DNA of 64,000 bases from JBQCDV01 sp051960855. Its GTDB lineage: Bacteria > Actinomycetota > Actinomycetes > JAJZTN01. The position numbers and the translations under genes are program-made. Each line of letters starts with the position of its first letter. The first letter of the stretch is position 1. Shown here piece after piece: positions 34,923-42,660 of the stretch. The notes beneath the pieces are model-generated. The model was given only the letters and a program-made list of their open reading frames with translations. It made no database searches and was not told the DNA's origin. The stretch spans positions 37,223-101,222 of the forward strand of contig JBQCDV010000038.1 in NCBI GenBank assembly GCA_051960855.1. Direction: 5' to 3'.

Positions 34923-36724
34923 TGGCCCCTCAGGCGCACCCTCGCGTTCGAACGGCCCTGTCCCGGCGACAGCGCCGTTCGGGAAGCTCGCCCGCCAGCG
35001 GCTCCGCCCAGCGCCGCAGCCGCCGTTTGCTCCGGGTCCTGGCCGCGCTCGTTGTCGTGACCGGTGTGGCCGGATGTGCCACCATCCCCACGAGCGGCCC
35101 GGTCCGGTCGGGGGAGCAGCTGGGCTTCGACCGCCGGCCGGGCTTCGTGCGCGCTCTGCCGGCGGGACCGCGCGCCGGCGCCAACCCCGTCGAGGTCGTC
35201 CGCGGCTTCCTGCAGGCCTCGGCAAGCATCGACGGCGGCCTGTCGGTGGCCAACGAGTACCTCACGCCCGAGGCGCGACGGAGCTGGGACGCCAGCACCG
35301 GCATCACGATCTACACCAGCGGCGAGCAGACCTCACTGACGCAGACGGCGTCGGGCCAGGTCACCCTCTCCGCGGTGGAGGTCGCGACTGTCGACCCCGA
35401 CGGCGTCTACACGCCCCGCCCCGCGTCCCGCCGAGTCGAGGCGAAGTTCAAGGTCGTGCGGCAGGACCGCGAGTGGCGGATCGCCGCGCTGCCCGACGGG
35501 CTGCTCATGACCGACTACGACGTGAGCCGGTCGCTGCGCTCCCTGGAGATCTACTACCTCGACCCGGCCGGCAACCAGCTCGTCCCCGACCCGGTCTTCC
35601 TGCCGGCCGGTCCTGGGCTCGCGACGACCTTGGTCAAGCGGTTGCTGCGCGGCCCGTCGGCCTGGCTGCGCTCCGGAGTCAGCACGGCCGTCCCGGAGGG
35701 GACGCTGTTGGCCGGCGCGGTGCTGACCGACGGCGGCGTCGCCCAGGTGGACCTCACGGCCGCGGCTCTGCGTGCGACCCCCGAGGAGCGGGCCGCGATG
35801 TCGGCGCAGATCGTGTTCACCCTCGCCCAGGTCGACAACGTCAACGCCGTCGCGATCACCGCCAACGGTGCGCCATTCACGGTGCCCTACGTCTCGGGTC
35901 CGCAGCAGCCTGACGACTGGTCGGCCTACGACCCCAACGTCCTTCCCCGCGCCGTTCCGCCCTACGTCATCCGCGACGGGCTGCTCGGGACCCTGAACGG
36001 CGAGGCGTTCACACCCGTCCCCGGGCCCCTGGGCCAGCGTCGCCTGGGCTTCGTCGACCCGGCCATCTCCCAGCGTGAGGACCGGCTCGCGGTCCTCACA
36101 CCCGACCACCGCACACTGCTGGTCGGGTCCTCCGCCGCCGTCCCGGAGAAGCGCTTGACCGGCGGGGCGCTGAGCCAAGGCTCCTGGGACCCCTCCGGGC
36201 GCGTCTGGGTCGCCGATCGCACCCGGCCCGACACCCTGTGGGTGCTGCGGGAGGGCCAGGATCCGCAACGGGTGCTCGTCTCCGACCTCGACCCCTCCGC
36301 CGCCATCCGTGCGGTCGCGGTCTCGCGTGACGGGTCCCGGGTGGCGCTCGTCGTCACGCAGGGCACGACGACCTCGCTGGTCGTCGGCTCGATCTCGACC
36401 GGCGACACCACGCGGCAGCCGCGCGTGGACGGGCTGCGTCGCCTGGCCCCCGACCTGCGCGACCTCTCTGCAGTGCATTGGGTCGACGCCTCGACGCTGG
36501 TGGTCCTCGGCCAGCAGGGCAACGACGGGGTCGAGGGCATCATCGTCGGGCTGGACGGCCAGGCCGAAGCGCCGCTGCCGCGCCTGCCCGGCATCGCCGC
36601 CATCGCCTCCGCCCCCTCACCCGCCGGCATCCTGGCCGCCACCGGCGACGGGCACCTCTACCGCCTCGCCGGCCGGCGCTGGCTCGACGACGGCGCCGGC
36701 AGCTGGCCTGTCTACCCGGGGTAG
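34922..36724 (+). CDS. lpqB: LpqB lipoprotein, MtrB-associated
   Basis: 600 aa. The N-terminal basic region is unusually long (about 35 residues) before the hydrophobic core and lipobox VTGVAGC, so it should be lipid-anchored on the outer face of the membrane. A sporulation-type GerMN domain occupies the middle (LEIYYLDPAGNQLVPDPVFL, LRSGVSTAVPEGTLL), and a beta-propeller-like C-terminal half follows (GSWDPSGRVWVADRTRPDTL, RAVAVSRDGSRVALVV). In mycobacteria LpqB binds MtrB's extracellular domain and modulates its signalling. It overlaps mtrB by one base. Confidence 0.94.
   Translation: MAPQAHPRVRTALSRRQRRSGSSPASGSAQRRSRRLLRVLAALVVVTGVAGCATIPTSGPVRSGEQLGFDRRPGFVRALPAGPRAGANPVEVVRGFLQASASIDGGLSVANEYLTPEARRSWDASTGITIYTSGEQTSLTQTASGQVTLSAVEVATVDPDGVYTPRPASRRVEAKFKVVRQDREWRIAALPDGLLMTDYDVSRSLRSLEIYYLDPAGNQLVPDPVFLPAGPGLATTLVKRLLRGPSAWLRSGVSTAVPEGTLLAGAVLTDGGVAQVDLTAAALRATPEERAAMSAQIVFTLAQVDNVNAVAITANGAPFTVPYVSGPQQPDDWSAYDPNVLPRAVPPYVIRDGLLGTLNGEAFTPVPGPLGQRRLGFVDPAISQREDRLAVLTPDHRTLLVGSSAAVPEKRLTGGALSQGSWDPSGRVWVADRTRPDTLWVLREGQDPQRVLVSDLDPSAAIRAVAVSRDGSRVALVVTQGTTTSLVVGSISTGDTTRQPRVDGLRRLAPDLRDLSAVHWVDASTLVVLGQQGNDGVEGIIVGLDGQAEAPLPRLPGIAAIASAPSPAGILAATGDGHLYRLAGRRWLDDGAGSWPVYPG
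34949..34981 (+). other. Strong hairpin inside the 5' end of lpqB
   Basis: Arms cgaacggccctgtc (34949-34962) and gacagcgccgttcg (34968-34981) pair over 14 positions with one mismatch around a 5-base loop. It starts 27 bases after the start codon, over codons for the basic N-terminal extension. One arm contains the recurrent 9-mer. It could attenuate or slow translation of lpqB relative to mtrB. Confidence 0.6.
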
Positions 36725-36899
36725 CTGCGGCCACCGCATCGCCGCCGCGCGTCGATCATCCACAGCCGCTGGTCCTGTCGCTCCAGAGGCCGCCCTCGAC
36801 CGCAAGGGTGGAGCCGTGTCTCGTCCGCTTCCGCTTCCGCGTCCTCGTGCCCGTCCTCGTGCTCGGCCTCGTGCTGATGGCGCCGGTGCGAGCGGCGGC

Positions 36900-37631
36900 A
36901 TGCTTGCCGACGCTGCGATGGCCGCGATGGACCTGCTGCTGCCCCGCCGTTGCGTGGGCTGCGCCCTCCCCGGCGTCGCCTGGTGCCAGGGGTGTCTCCG
37001 GCCGCTCGGCCAGCCACCCCGGACCGTCCAGCCGCGGCCGGTGCCGCCCGAGCTGCCGCAGGTGTGGGCGCGATGCGGGTACGTCGGCGCTGTCCGCGCC
37101 GCCATCATCGCGCACAAGGACGAGGGCCGCCGAGAGCTGCGGCCACTGCTCGCCTGGGGACTGACGGCACCGCTGCTCGCGGCTGCCGGCGCTGCCGTTG
37201 CTGAGCCGGCCCGGCAAGGAGCAGGGCCGGTCGTCGTGGTGCCCGTTCCGTCCTCGGCGAAGGCGCGTCGCCGTCGTGGGGAGGAGCCACTGACCGAGCT
37301 GCTGGCTGACGCCGTCTCGCTGGTGGCTGCCTACGGCAGCGCCGAATTGCCGCCGGCGCTCCGCCACCGGCCGCTGCTGCTCGCACCGGCACTCGCCGCG
37401 ACCCGGCGGGTCCGGGACCAGGCCGGGCTCGGTCAGCGCGAGCGTGAGCGCAACCTGCGTGGCGTCTTCGCCGCGACGCGCCCTGCGCTCCTGCGGGGAT
37501 CCGACGTCGTCCTCGTCGACGACGTGCTGACCAGCGGCGCCACCCTCGCGGACGCCGCACGCGCCGTCCGTGCCTACGGCGCTCGCCACGTCGCCGCCGC
37601 CGTCCTCGCGGCGACGCCGCGCAGGTCGTGA
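36900..37631 (+). CDS. comF: ComF-family phosphoribosyltransferase-like protein
   Basis: 243 aa, equivalent to Rv3242c. The N-terminal zinc-finger-like CVGCALPGVAWCQGCLRPLG is followed by VGAVRAAIIAHKDEGRRELRP and the phosphoribosyl-binding loop DVVLVDDVLTSGATLADAAR. ComF proteins are linked to DNA uptake in naturally competent bacteria, but the family is present in many non-competent ones. Start is uncertain: ATG 36900, 36918 and 36927 are all possible, with no clear ribosome site; an upstream GTG would add a low-complexity Arg/Pro leader. The stop lies in a 15-bp tandem repeat. Confidence 0.88.
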   Translation: MLADAAMAAMDLLLPRRCVGCALPGVAWCQGCLRPLGQPPRTVQPRPVPPELPQVWARCGYVGAVRAAIIAHKDEGRRELRPLLAWGLTAPLLAAAGAAVAEPARQGAGPVVVVPVPSSAKARRRRGEEPLTELLADAVSLVAAYGSAELPPALRHRPLLLAPALAATRRVRDQAGLGQRERERNLRGVFAATRPALLRGSDVVLVDDVLTSGATLADAARAVRAYGARHVAAAVLAATPRRS

Positions 37632-37684
37632 CCGCGCCGGTCGTGACCGTGCCGGTCGTGACCGTGCCGGTCGTGACCGTGCAG
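37625..37684. repeat. 15-bp tandem repeat over the comF stop codon
   Basis: Four units of gtcgtgaccgtgccg (the first and last differ by one or two bases) run from 37625 to 37684. The comF stop TGA is in the first unit, and each later unit repeats an in-frame TGA, so the frame is closed several times. Confidence 0.9.
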
Positions 37685-37702
37685 GAACGTTCGTCGCAGA
37701 GG

Positions 37703-38029
37703 TTGCCCAGCCCCCCTCGATACCGGCTAGCGTCTGGTCATGGCACCCACCCGGGTCCGTGGTTGCGCCACCGCCACGCGGCGGTGGCTAGCCGAAGCCA
37801 GCCGCAGGCAAAGCGGTCCACGTAAGGCGACTTCTCGTCGACCGATCACGGTGCGGCTTAGAGGTAAGTCCTGCCTCGCCGACAGTCCAGATGACTGTCG
37901 ATCACGGGAGAAGGGCAGTAGTGGCCATCAGGGCTGCGAGCCCCTCAGCAGGCGGATGTGGGGTCGAAGACCAGGTCGGCCGGGTGGGTGTCTCGAAACG
38001 GTCGCAGCACTCAGCAGAGAGGACGCTCC
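37703..38029 (+). promoter_or_regulatory. Promoter and long structured leader of hpf
   Basis: The gap 37632-38029 holds no credible gene. TTGCCC (37703-37708), a 19-base spacer and TAGCGT (37728-37733) form a possible promoter. The presumptive leader of about 290 nt contains two clean hairpins: gccaccgcc/ggcggtggc (37767-37788, 4-base loop) and cgacagtc/gactgtcg (37880-37900, 5-base loop). No known riboswitch consensus was recognised. GAGAGGA at 38016-38022 is the ribosome site. Confidence 0.45.
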
Positions 38030-38761
38030 GTGGAGATCGTCGTCAAGGGTAGGCACACCGAAGTCTCCGATCGCCTTCGTCGTTACGTCACCGAGAAACT
38101 GAGCAAGGTCGAGCGGTTCGACACGAAGGTCATGCGCATCGACGTCGAGCTCTCCCATGAGCGCAATCCGCGGCAGTCCGAGAAATGCGAGAGGGTCGAG
38201 TTGACCTGCCGCAGCAAGGGGCCGGTCGTGCGCGCGGAGGCGTGTGCGGCCGACGTGCACGCCGCGCTCGATCTCGCGATCGGCAAGCTGGAAGCCCGGC
38301 TGCGCAAGGCCGCTGACCGCCGTCGCGTCCACCACGGCAACCGCACCCCGGTCTCGCTCGCGGCGGCCACGGCCCTTCCGATTGCCACCGCCGGGGCCGG
38401 CGCTGCCGGCGACGACACTCTGGGCGCGGACGCCTCGCTCGCAGGGCAGGGTGACGATGACCAGTTCCAGCAGGGGCTCATCGACGTCGACGGCGACGGC
38501 CCCCTCGTCATCCGCGAGAAGGTCCACGACGCGGTGCCGATGTCGCTGGACCAGGCCCTCTACGAGATGGAGCTCGTCGGGCATGACTTCTTCCTGTTCA
38601 TCGACAGTCGGGATGAGCGCCCGAGCGTCGTGTACCGGCGCCGTGGCTACGACTACGGCGTGATCCGGCTGCAGCCGGGGACGGCGGACGAGGGTCAGCC
38701 CGGAGCAGCGGAGACGCAGGCTCCGACGTCTGGTGCCCGACTCGACGAACTCGTCGGCTGA
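38030..38761 (+). CDS. hpf: Ribosome hibernation promoting factor, long form
   Basis: 243 aa, Rv3241c-like. The N-terminal ribosome-binding domain (EIVVKGRHTEVSDRLRRYVTEKLSKVERF) is joined by a linker rich in Ala, Gly and Asp to the C-terminal dimerisation domain (AVPMSLDQALYEMELVGHDFFLF, YRRRGYDYGVIRLQP). Long HPFs pair 70S ribosomes into 100S dimers in stationary phase or hypoxia. The GTG at 38030 is preceded by GAGAGGA and begins exactly at the conserved first strand. A 290-nt structured leader precedes it. Confidence 0.95.
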   Translation: MEIVVKGRHTEVSDRLRRYVTEKLSKVERFDTKVMRIDVELSHERNPRQSEKCERVELTCRSKGPVVRAEACAADVHAALDLAIGKLEARLRKAADRRRVHHGNRTPVSLAAATALPIATAGAGAAGDDTLGADASLAGQGDDDQFQQGLIDVDGDGPLVIREKVHDAVPMSLDQALYEMELVGHDFFLFIDSRDERPSVVYRRRGYDYGVIRLQPGTADEGQPGAAETQAPTSGARLDELVG

Positions 38762-38809
38762 GCCCTCCGCTCCCGCCGCTCGAGGCCCACTCTCGGTAAC
38801 CTTCCGCGA

Positions 38810-39505
38810 GTGAGCGAAGAGAGCGGCGGGAGCGCGCCGGCCGCCGACCCGATCCGGGTCATCGTCGTCGACGACCACGCCCTCTGGCGGCGCGGGCTGG
38901 AGATGGTGCTCGCCCAGGAGCCCGACATCGACATCGTCGGCGAGGCCAGCGACGGCGGCTCGGGTGTCGCCCTCGCCCAGGAGCTCACTCCCGACGTCGT
39001 CCTGATGGACGTGCGCATGCCGCGGGGCAGCGGTATCGACGCCTGCATGGCGATCAAGGCCAGCGTGCCGAGCACCAAGATCGTCATGCTGACGATCAGC
39101 GACGAGGAGGCTGACCTCTACGAGGCCATCAAGGCGGGCGCGAGCGGATACCTGCTCAAGGAGATCTCGATCGACGAGGTCTCCGAGGCGATCCGCGCCG
39201 TGCACGGTGGTCAGAGCCTCATCAGTCCGTCGATGGCCTCGAAGCTGTTGACGGAGTTCGCGACGATGATCAAGCGGAGCGACGAGCGCCAGCAGGTGCC
39301 GGCGCCGCGACTGACCGACCGCGAGCTGGAGGTGCTCAAGCTGGTGGCGCGCGGCCTGAACAACCGCGACATCGCCAGGGAGCTGTTCATCTCGGAGAAC
39401 ACTGTCAAGAACCACGTCCGCAACATCCTTGAGAAGCTCCAGCTGCACTCGCGGATGGAGGCCGTCGTTTACGCGGTGCGCGAGAAGCTGCTGGAGATCA
39501 CCTGA
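38810..39505 (+). CDS. NarL/LuxR-family response regulator
   Basis: 231 aa with GTG start. The receiver has VVDDHALWRRGLEM and phosphoacceptor Asp67 (VVLMDVRMPRG); Lys in YLLKEIS completes the pocket. The C-terminal LuxR helix-turn-helix is LTDRELEVLKLVARGLNNRDIARELFIS... with ENTVKNHVRNILEKL. No kinase gene is adjacent, so it may be an orphan, as is common for the regulator that follows hpf in actinomycetes. It starts 48 bp after hpf and may be cotranscribed. Confidence 0.93.
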   Translation: MSEESGGSAPAADPIRVIVVDDHALWRRGLEMVLAQEPDIDIVGEASDGGSGVALAQELTPDVVLMDVRMPRGSGIDACMAIKASVPSTKIVMLTISDEEADLYEAIKAGASGYLLKEISIDEVSEAIRAVHGGQSLISPSMASKLLTEFATMIKRSDERQQVPAPRLTDRELEVLKLVARGLNNRDIARELFISENTVKNHVRNILEKLQLHSRMEAVVYAVREKLLEIT

Positions 39506-39517
39506 GGCGCTCTCGCC

Positions 39518-39724
39518 TCAGTCCTCGTCGCTGTCGCGGCCGTCCAGATAGGACGCCAGACCCGCACCCCCGCGCACCTCGCCCATCCGCTCCCGAGCGT
39601 CGCAAGTGAGCAGCTCGACCACCAGGTCCTGCCCGACCTGACGCACGACGCGCCAGTGGCCGCCGCTGGTCTCCCAGCGCTGCACCTCGGCGACAGCCGC
39701 CGCGTCTCGGTCCTCATGACTCAC
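39518..39724 (-). CDS. Small conserved-looking protein overlapping ligD
   Basis: 68 aa: VSHEDRDAAAVAEVQRWETS then GGHWRVVRQVGQDLVVELL, a Cys-containing TCDARERMGEV and an acidic end. The pattern resembles short actinobacterial proteins of unknown function with a single beta-rich domain. The GTG at 39722-39724 lies inside the end of ligD (11-bp overlap), suggesting translational coupling. Third codon positions are almost all G or C, supporting real coding. No function can be assigned. Confidence 0.6.
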   Translation of the reverse strand: MSHEDRDAAAVAEVQRWETSGGHWRVVRQVGQDLVVELLTCDARERMGEVRGGAGLASYLDGRDSDED

Positions 39725-41222
39725 GGTGCACCTCCGCGGGGGACTTGTCCGGGCGCAGTCCGCGCCACGAGGGATGGCGCAGCCGGCCATCGGGGGTCCA
39801 CTCCGTGAAGACGACCTCGCCCACGAGCTCCGGGCGCACCCACACCGCGTCACGCGCGTGCTCGCGCGGCACCGGCGACTCCCCCCCGAACGGCGACGTC
39901 TGCGTCTGCAGCTCGGCGAGGCGCGCTCGCAGGTCGTCGAGCACCCGGTCGCTGAAGCCGGTGCCGACATGGCCGACGTAGGCGAGCCCACCCGCTGCGC
40001 CGTTCGGGGTGGTGGGGTCAGCCGGGACCCCGAGCAGCAGCGAGCCGATCGTCCCGGCCCGCCGGCCGGCGCCGGGCTTCCAGCCGCCGACGATGACCTC
40101 CTGCATGCGCTCGTGCTTGACCTTGACCCACGCGCGCGATCGTCGTCCCGGCTCGTAGGGCGCGGCACGGCGCTTGGCCACGACACCTTCCAGGCCCTGC
40201 TCCTTGCTGACGGTGAGCGCCGTGACTCCGTCGCCGGGGAAGGCCGGGGGAACCGCCCAGTGCTCGCCCGCGAGGCCGAGCGACTCGAGGACCGAACGGC
40301 GCTCGTCGTAGCTGGCGCCCGTCGTCGAGTGCCCGTCGAGCCACAGCAGGTCGAAGGCGAGATACGTGACGGGGACTGTGGCCTGCAGAGCCGAGGTCGG
40401 CCGTTGCACGTGCATCCGCTGCTGTAAGGCCGAGAAGGACGGGCGGCCGTCGACCAACGCCACGATCTCACCGTCCAGCACGGCGCGGTGCTCCCCGAGT
40501 GCCTCCCCTAGGCGCCGCAGCTCGGGATAGGACGTCGAGACCTCGCGGTCGTTGCGGGTCATCAACCGGAGGGAGCCGCGGTCGAGGTAGGCGACTGCCC
40601 GCACGCCATCCCACTTCATCTCGAACGACCACTGCTCCCCGACGGGCAGGTCGCCGGCGGTGGCGAGCATCGGCGGCACCAGCTCCGGCAGCGGCTCCGC
40701 TGTCGGGTCGGTCGGCGCGTCCATGCGATGGATCATCCACGACTTCTCGTCGTCACGACGTGATGGCGCCCGAGAATCGCTCCCACCACTGCCGCGGCCG
40801 GTCCGGAAGAGCACGTAGCGCCCGTCCGCCCGCGTGCCGTGCAGGACGACCTTGACCTCGTCGTCGGTCCACTTCTCGCACTCGTAGGTGCCGCGGTCCC
40901 AGATCGTCACGCTGCCACCGCCGTACTCGCCGGCCGGAATCGACCCGGCGAACGCCGCGTACTCGAGCGGATGGTCCTCGGTGTGCACCGCCAGGTGGTT
41001 GACTTTCGGGTCGTCCGGAAGGCCCTTGGGCAGCGCCCACGACACGAGCACACCGCCGCGCTCGAGCCGGAAGTCCCAGTGCAGGCGGCGCGCGTGGTGC
41101 TCCTGGATGACGAAGGTGTCGTCGCCGCCGGTCGGCAGCGGGCCCTCCTCGGGCACTGGCTCCGGGGTGCGGCCGCGGTCCCGCTTGCTGCGGTAGGTGT
41201 CGAGTTCGCCGTGCTCCGCCAC
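39714..41222 (-). CDS. ligD: ATP-dependent DNA ligase LigD (phosphoesterase plus ligase domains)
   Basis: 502 aa. Residues 20-150 form the 3'-phosphoesterase domain (FVIQEHHARRLHWDFRLE, SIPAGEYGGGSVTIWDRG). The ligase follows, with nucleotidyl Lys in FEMKWDGVRAVAYL, VLDGEIVAL and EGVVAKRR, and an OB-fold region (WVKVKHERMQEVIVGGWKPG). The N- or C-terminal polymerase domain of full LigD is absent and no Ku gene is in the window. Family role: end processing and sealing in non-homologous end joining. The GTG at 41222 starts the conserved region; further upstream the frame is translated repeat DNA. Confidence 0.9.
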   Translation of the reverse strand: MAEHGELDTYRSKRDRGRTPEPVPEEGPLPTGGDDTFVIQEHHARRLHWDFRLERGGVLVSWALPKGLPDDPKVNHLAVHTEDHPLEYAAFAGSIPAGEYGGGSVTIWDRGTYECEKWTDDEVKVVLHGTRADGRYVLFRTGRGSGGSDSRAPSRRDDEKSWMIHRMDAPTDPTAEPLPELVPPMLATAGDLPVGEQWSFEMKWDGVRAVAYLDRGSLRLMTRNDREVSTSYPELRRLGEALGEHRAVLDGEIVALVDGRPSFSALQQRMHVQRPTSALQATVPVTYLAFDLLWLDGHSTTGASYDERRSVLESLGLAGEHWAVPPAFPGDGVTALTVSKEQGLEGVVAKRRAAPYEPGRRSRAWVKVKHERMQEVIVGGWKPGAGRRAGTIGSLLLGVPADPTTPNGAAGGLAYVGHVGTGFSDRVLDDLRARLAELQTQTSPFGGESPVPREHARDAVWVRPELVGEVVFTEWTPDGRLRHPSWRGLRPDKSPAEVHRES

Positions 41223-41247
41223 GGTGGCATCCTGCCCCCGCAGCAGC

Positions 41248-41334
41248 GGCCTGCCACCCTGTTGTCTTGGTGGCCTGCCACCCTGCTGTCTCGGTGGCCT
41301 GCCACGCTGTTGTCTTGGTGGCCTGCCACCCTGG
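41248..41334. repeat. 24-bp tandem repeat with embedded palindromes between ligD and ycaQ
   Basis: Three full units of the type ggcctgccaccctgttgtct + tggt (41248-41271, 41272-41295, 41296-41319) and a partial fourth. Each unit junction creates the palindrome GGTGGC-CT-GCCACC (41269-41282, 41293-41306 with one mismatch, 41317-41330), preceded by an imperfect one near 41246. The array fills the 111-bp gap between two divergent DNA-repair genes, where operators would be expected. Confidence 0.9.
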
Positions 41335-42578
41335 TGCGCGTGCCGCCGTCCCCCACCGCCGTGCTCTCGCAGGCCCAGGCCCGCCGGGTGGCTCTGGCCG
41401 CGCAGGGATTCGGCCGTCCCCGCTCGGGCCAGACAGCCGCACCGTCGCCCACGGCGCGCCGGCTCGCGGACGCCGTTCGGGCGATCGGGCTGCTGCAGAT
41501 CGACAGCGTCAACGTGCTCACCCGCGCCCACTACCTGCCCCTCTACTCGCGGCTCGGGGCCTACGACCGGGAGGCGCTGGACCGGCTGTCGTGGGGGCCG
41601 AAGCGGCAGCGGCGGCTGTTCGAGTACTGGGGGCACGAGGCCTCGCTGCTGCCAGTGGAGACGCAGCCGCTGCTGCGGTGGCGGATGGCGCGGGCGCGCG
41701 ACGACGCGTGGGGGAGCATGCGACGGATCGCCCACGAGCGTCCCGACCTGGTCCGGTGGGTGATCGACGAAGTGCGGGAATGCGGGCCGATGCCCGCCGC
41801 GGCGCTGGAGGCGGACCTCGAGGCCGAGCGGCCGAAGGGGCACTGGGGCTGGAACTGGTCGGAGACGAAGCAGGCGCTGGAGTACGCCTTCTGGTGCGGT
41901 GACGTCACCGCCTCGCACCGGGTGGGCTTCACCCGGTGGTACGACGTCCCGGAGCGAGTGCTGCCCGCGTCGGTCCTCGACGCTCCGACCCCGAGCGTGG
42001 CGGAGGCGCATCGCGGCCTGGTCTCGATCGCGGCACGCGCCCACGGGGTGGCCAGCGAGCAGTGCCTGCGCGACTACTTCCGGACCGGGGTCGTCGAGAC
42101 GCGGCAGGCGGTGCAGGAGCTCGTCGAGGACGGCGAGCTGCTGCCGGTCCGCGTCGAGGGCTGGTCGCGGCAGGCCTACCTCCACCGCGACGCCCGGCTG
42201 CCGCGCCGGGTCTCGGCGCGCGCACTCCTGGCGCCGTTCGACCCGTTGGTCTTCGAGCGGGCCCGGACGGAGGCGCTCTTCGGGATGCGGTACCGCATCG
42301 AGATCTACGTCCCCGCGCCCCAGCGCGTGCATGGCTACTACGTGCTGCCGTTCCTGCTCGGGGACCGGCTCGTCGCCCGGGTCGACCTCAAGTCCGACCG
42401 CGCGGCCGGTCGGCTGCTCGTCCAGTCCGCGTTCGCCGAGGCCGGTGCCCCACCCGAGACCGCGGCGGAGCTGGCCTCGGAGCTGCAGCTGCTCGCCGGC
42501 TGGCTCGGCCTGAACGACGTCGCCTGGGGCGAGGCGCCGCGCGGAGACCTCGTGGCTTCCCTGGCGAGCCTGCTCTAG
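41334..42578 (+). CDS. YcaQ/AlkZ-like winged-helix DNA glycosylase
   Basis: 414 aa, HTH_42 (DUF1006) family. LSQAQARRVALAAQGFGRP, VRAIGLLQIDSVNVLTRAHYLPLYSRLG and LFEYWGHEASLLPVE are family hallmarks; the QIDSVN segment corresponds to the Q-x-D/Q-x-Q active-site region of AlkZ/YcaQ enzymes that unhook interstrand crosslinks. The C-terminal half has LLAPFDPLVFERART and VHGYYVLPFLLGDRLVARVDLK. Starts at GTG 41334, 41340 or 41361 are equally plausible. It is divergent from ligD, the two sharing a repeat-filled intergenic region. Confidence 0.85.
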   Translation: MRVPPSPTAVLSQAQARRVALAAQGFGRPRSGQTAAPSPTARRLADAVRAIGLLQIDSVNVLTRAHYLPLYSRLGAYDREALDRLSWGPKRQRRLFEYWGHEASLLPVETQPLLRWRMARARDDAWGSMRRIAHERPDLVRWVIDEVRECGPMPAAALEADLEAERPKGHWGWNWSETKQALEYAFWCGDVTASHRVGFTRWYDVPERVLPASVLDAPTPSVAEAHRGLVSIAARAHGVASEQCLRDYFRTGVVETRQAVQELVEDGELLPVRVEGWSRQAYLHRDARLPRRVSARALLAPFDPLVFERARTEALFGMRYRIEIYVPAPQRVHGYYVLPFLLGDRLVARVDLKSDRAAGRLLVQSAFAEAGAPPETAAELASELQLLAGWLGLNDVAWGEAPRGDLVASLASLL

Positions 42579-42660
42579 CGGCAGCCGGGCGGGTGTCGCC
42601 GACGAAGGCTCGGGTAGCGCACTCCCGACGGGTTGACCGGCGACACGAGTGGGGCACGCG

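Noticed and set aside
37740..38029. Known riboswitch class (for example ydaO/c-di-AMP) in the hpf leader
   Set aside because: The conserved core sequences of classes I know are not visible; it is listed only as an unclassified structured leader.
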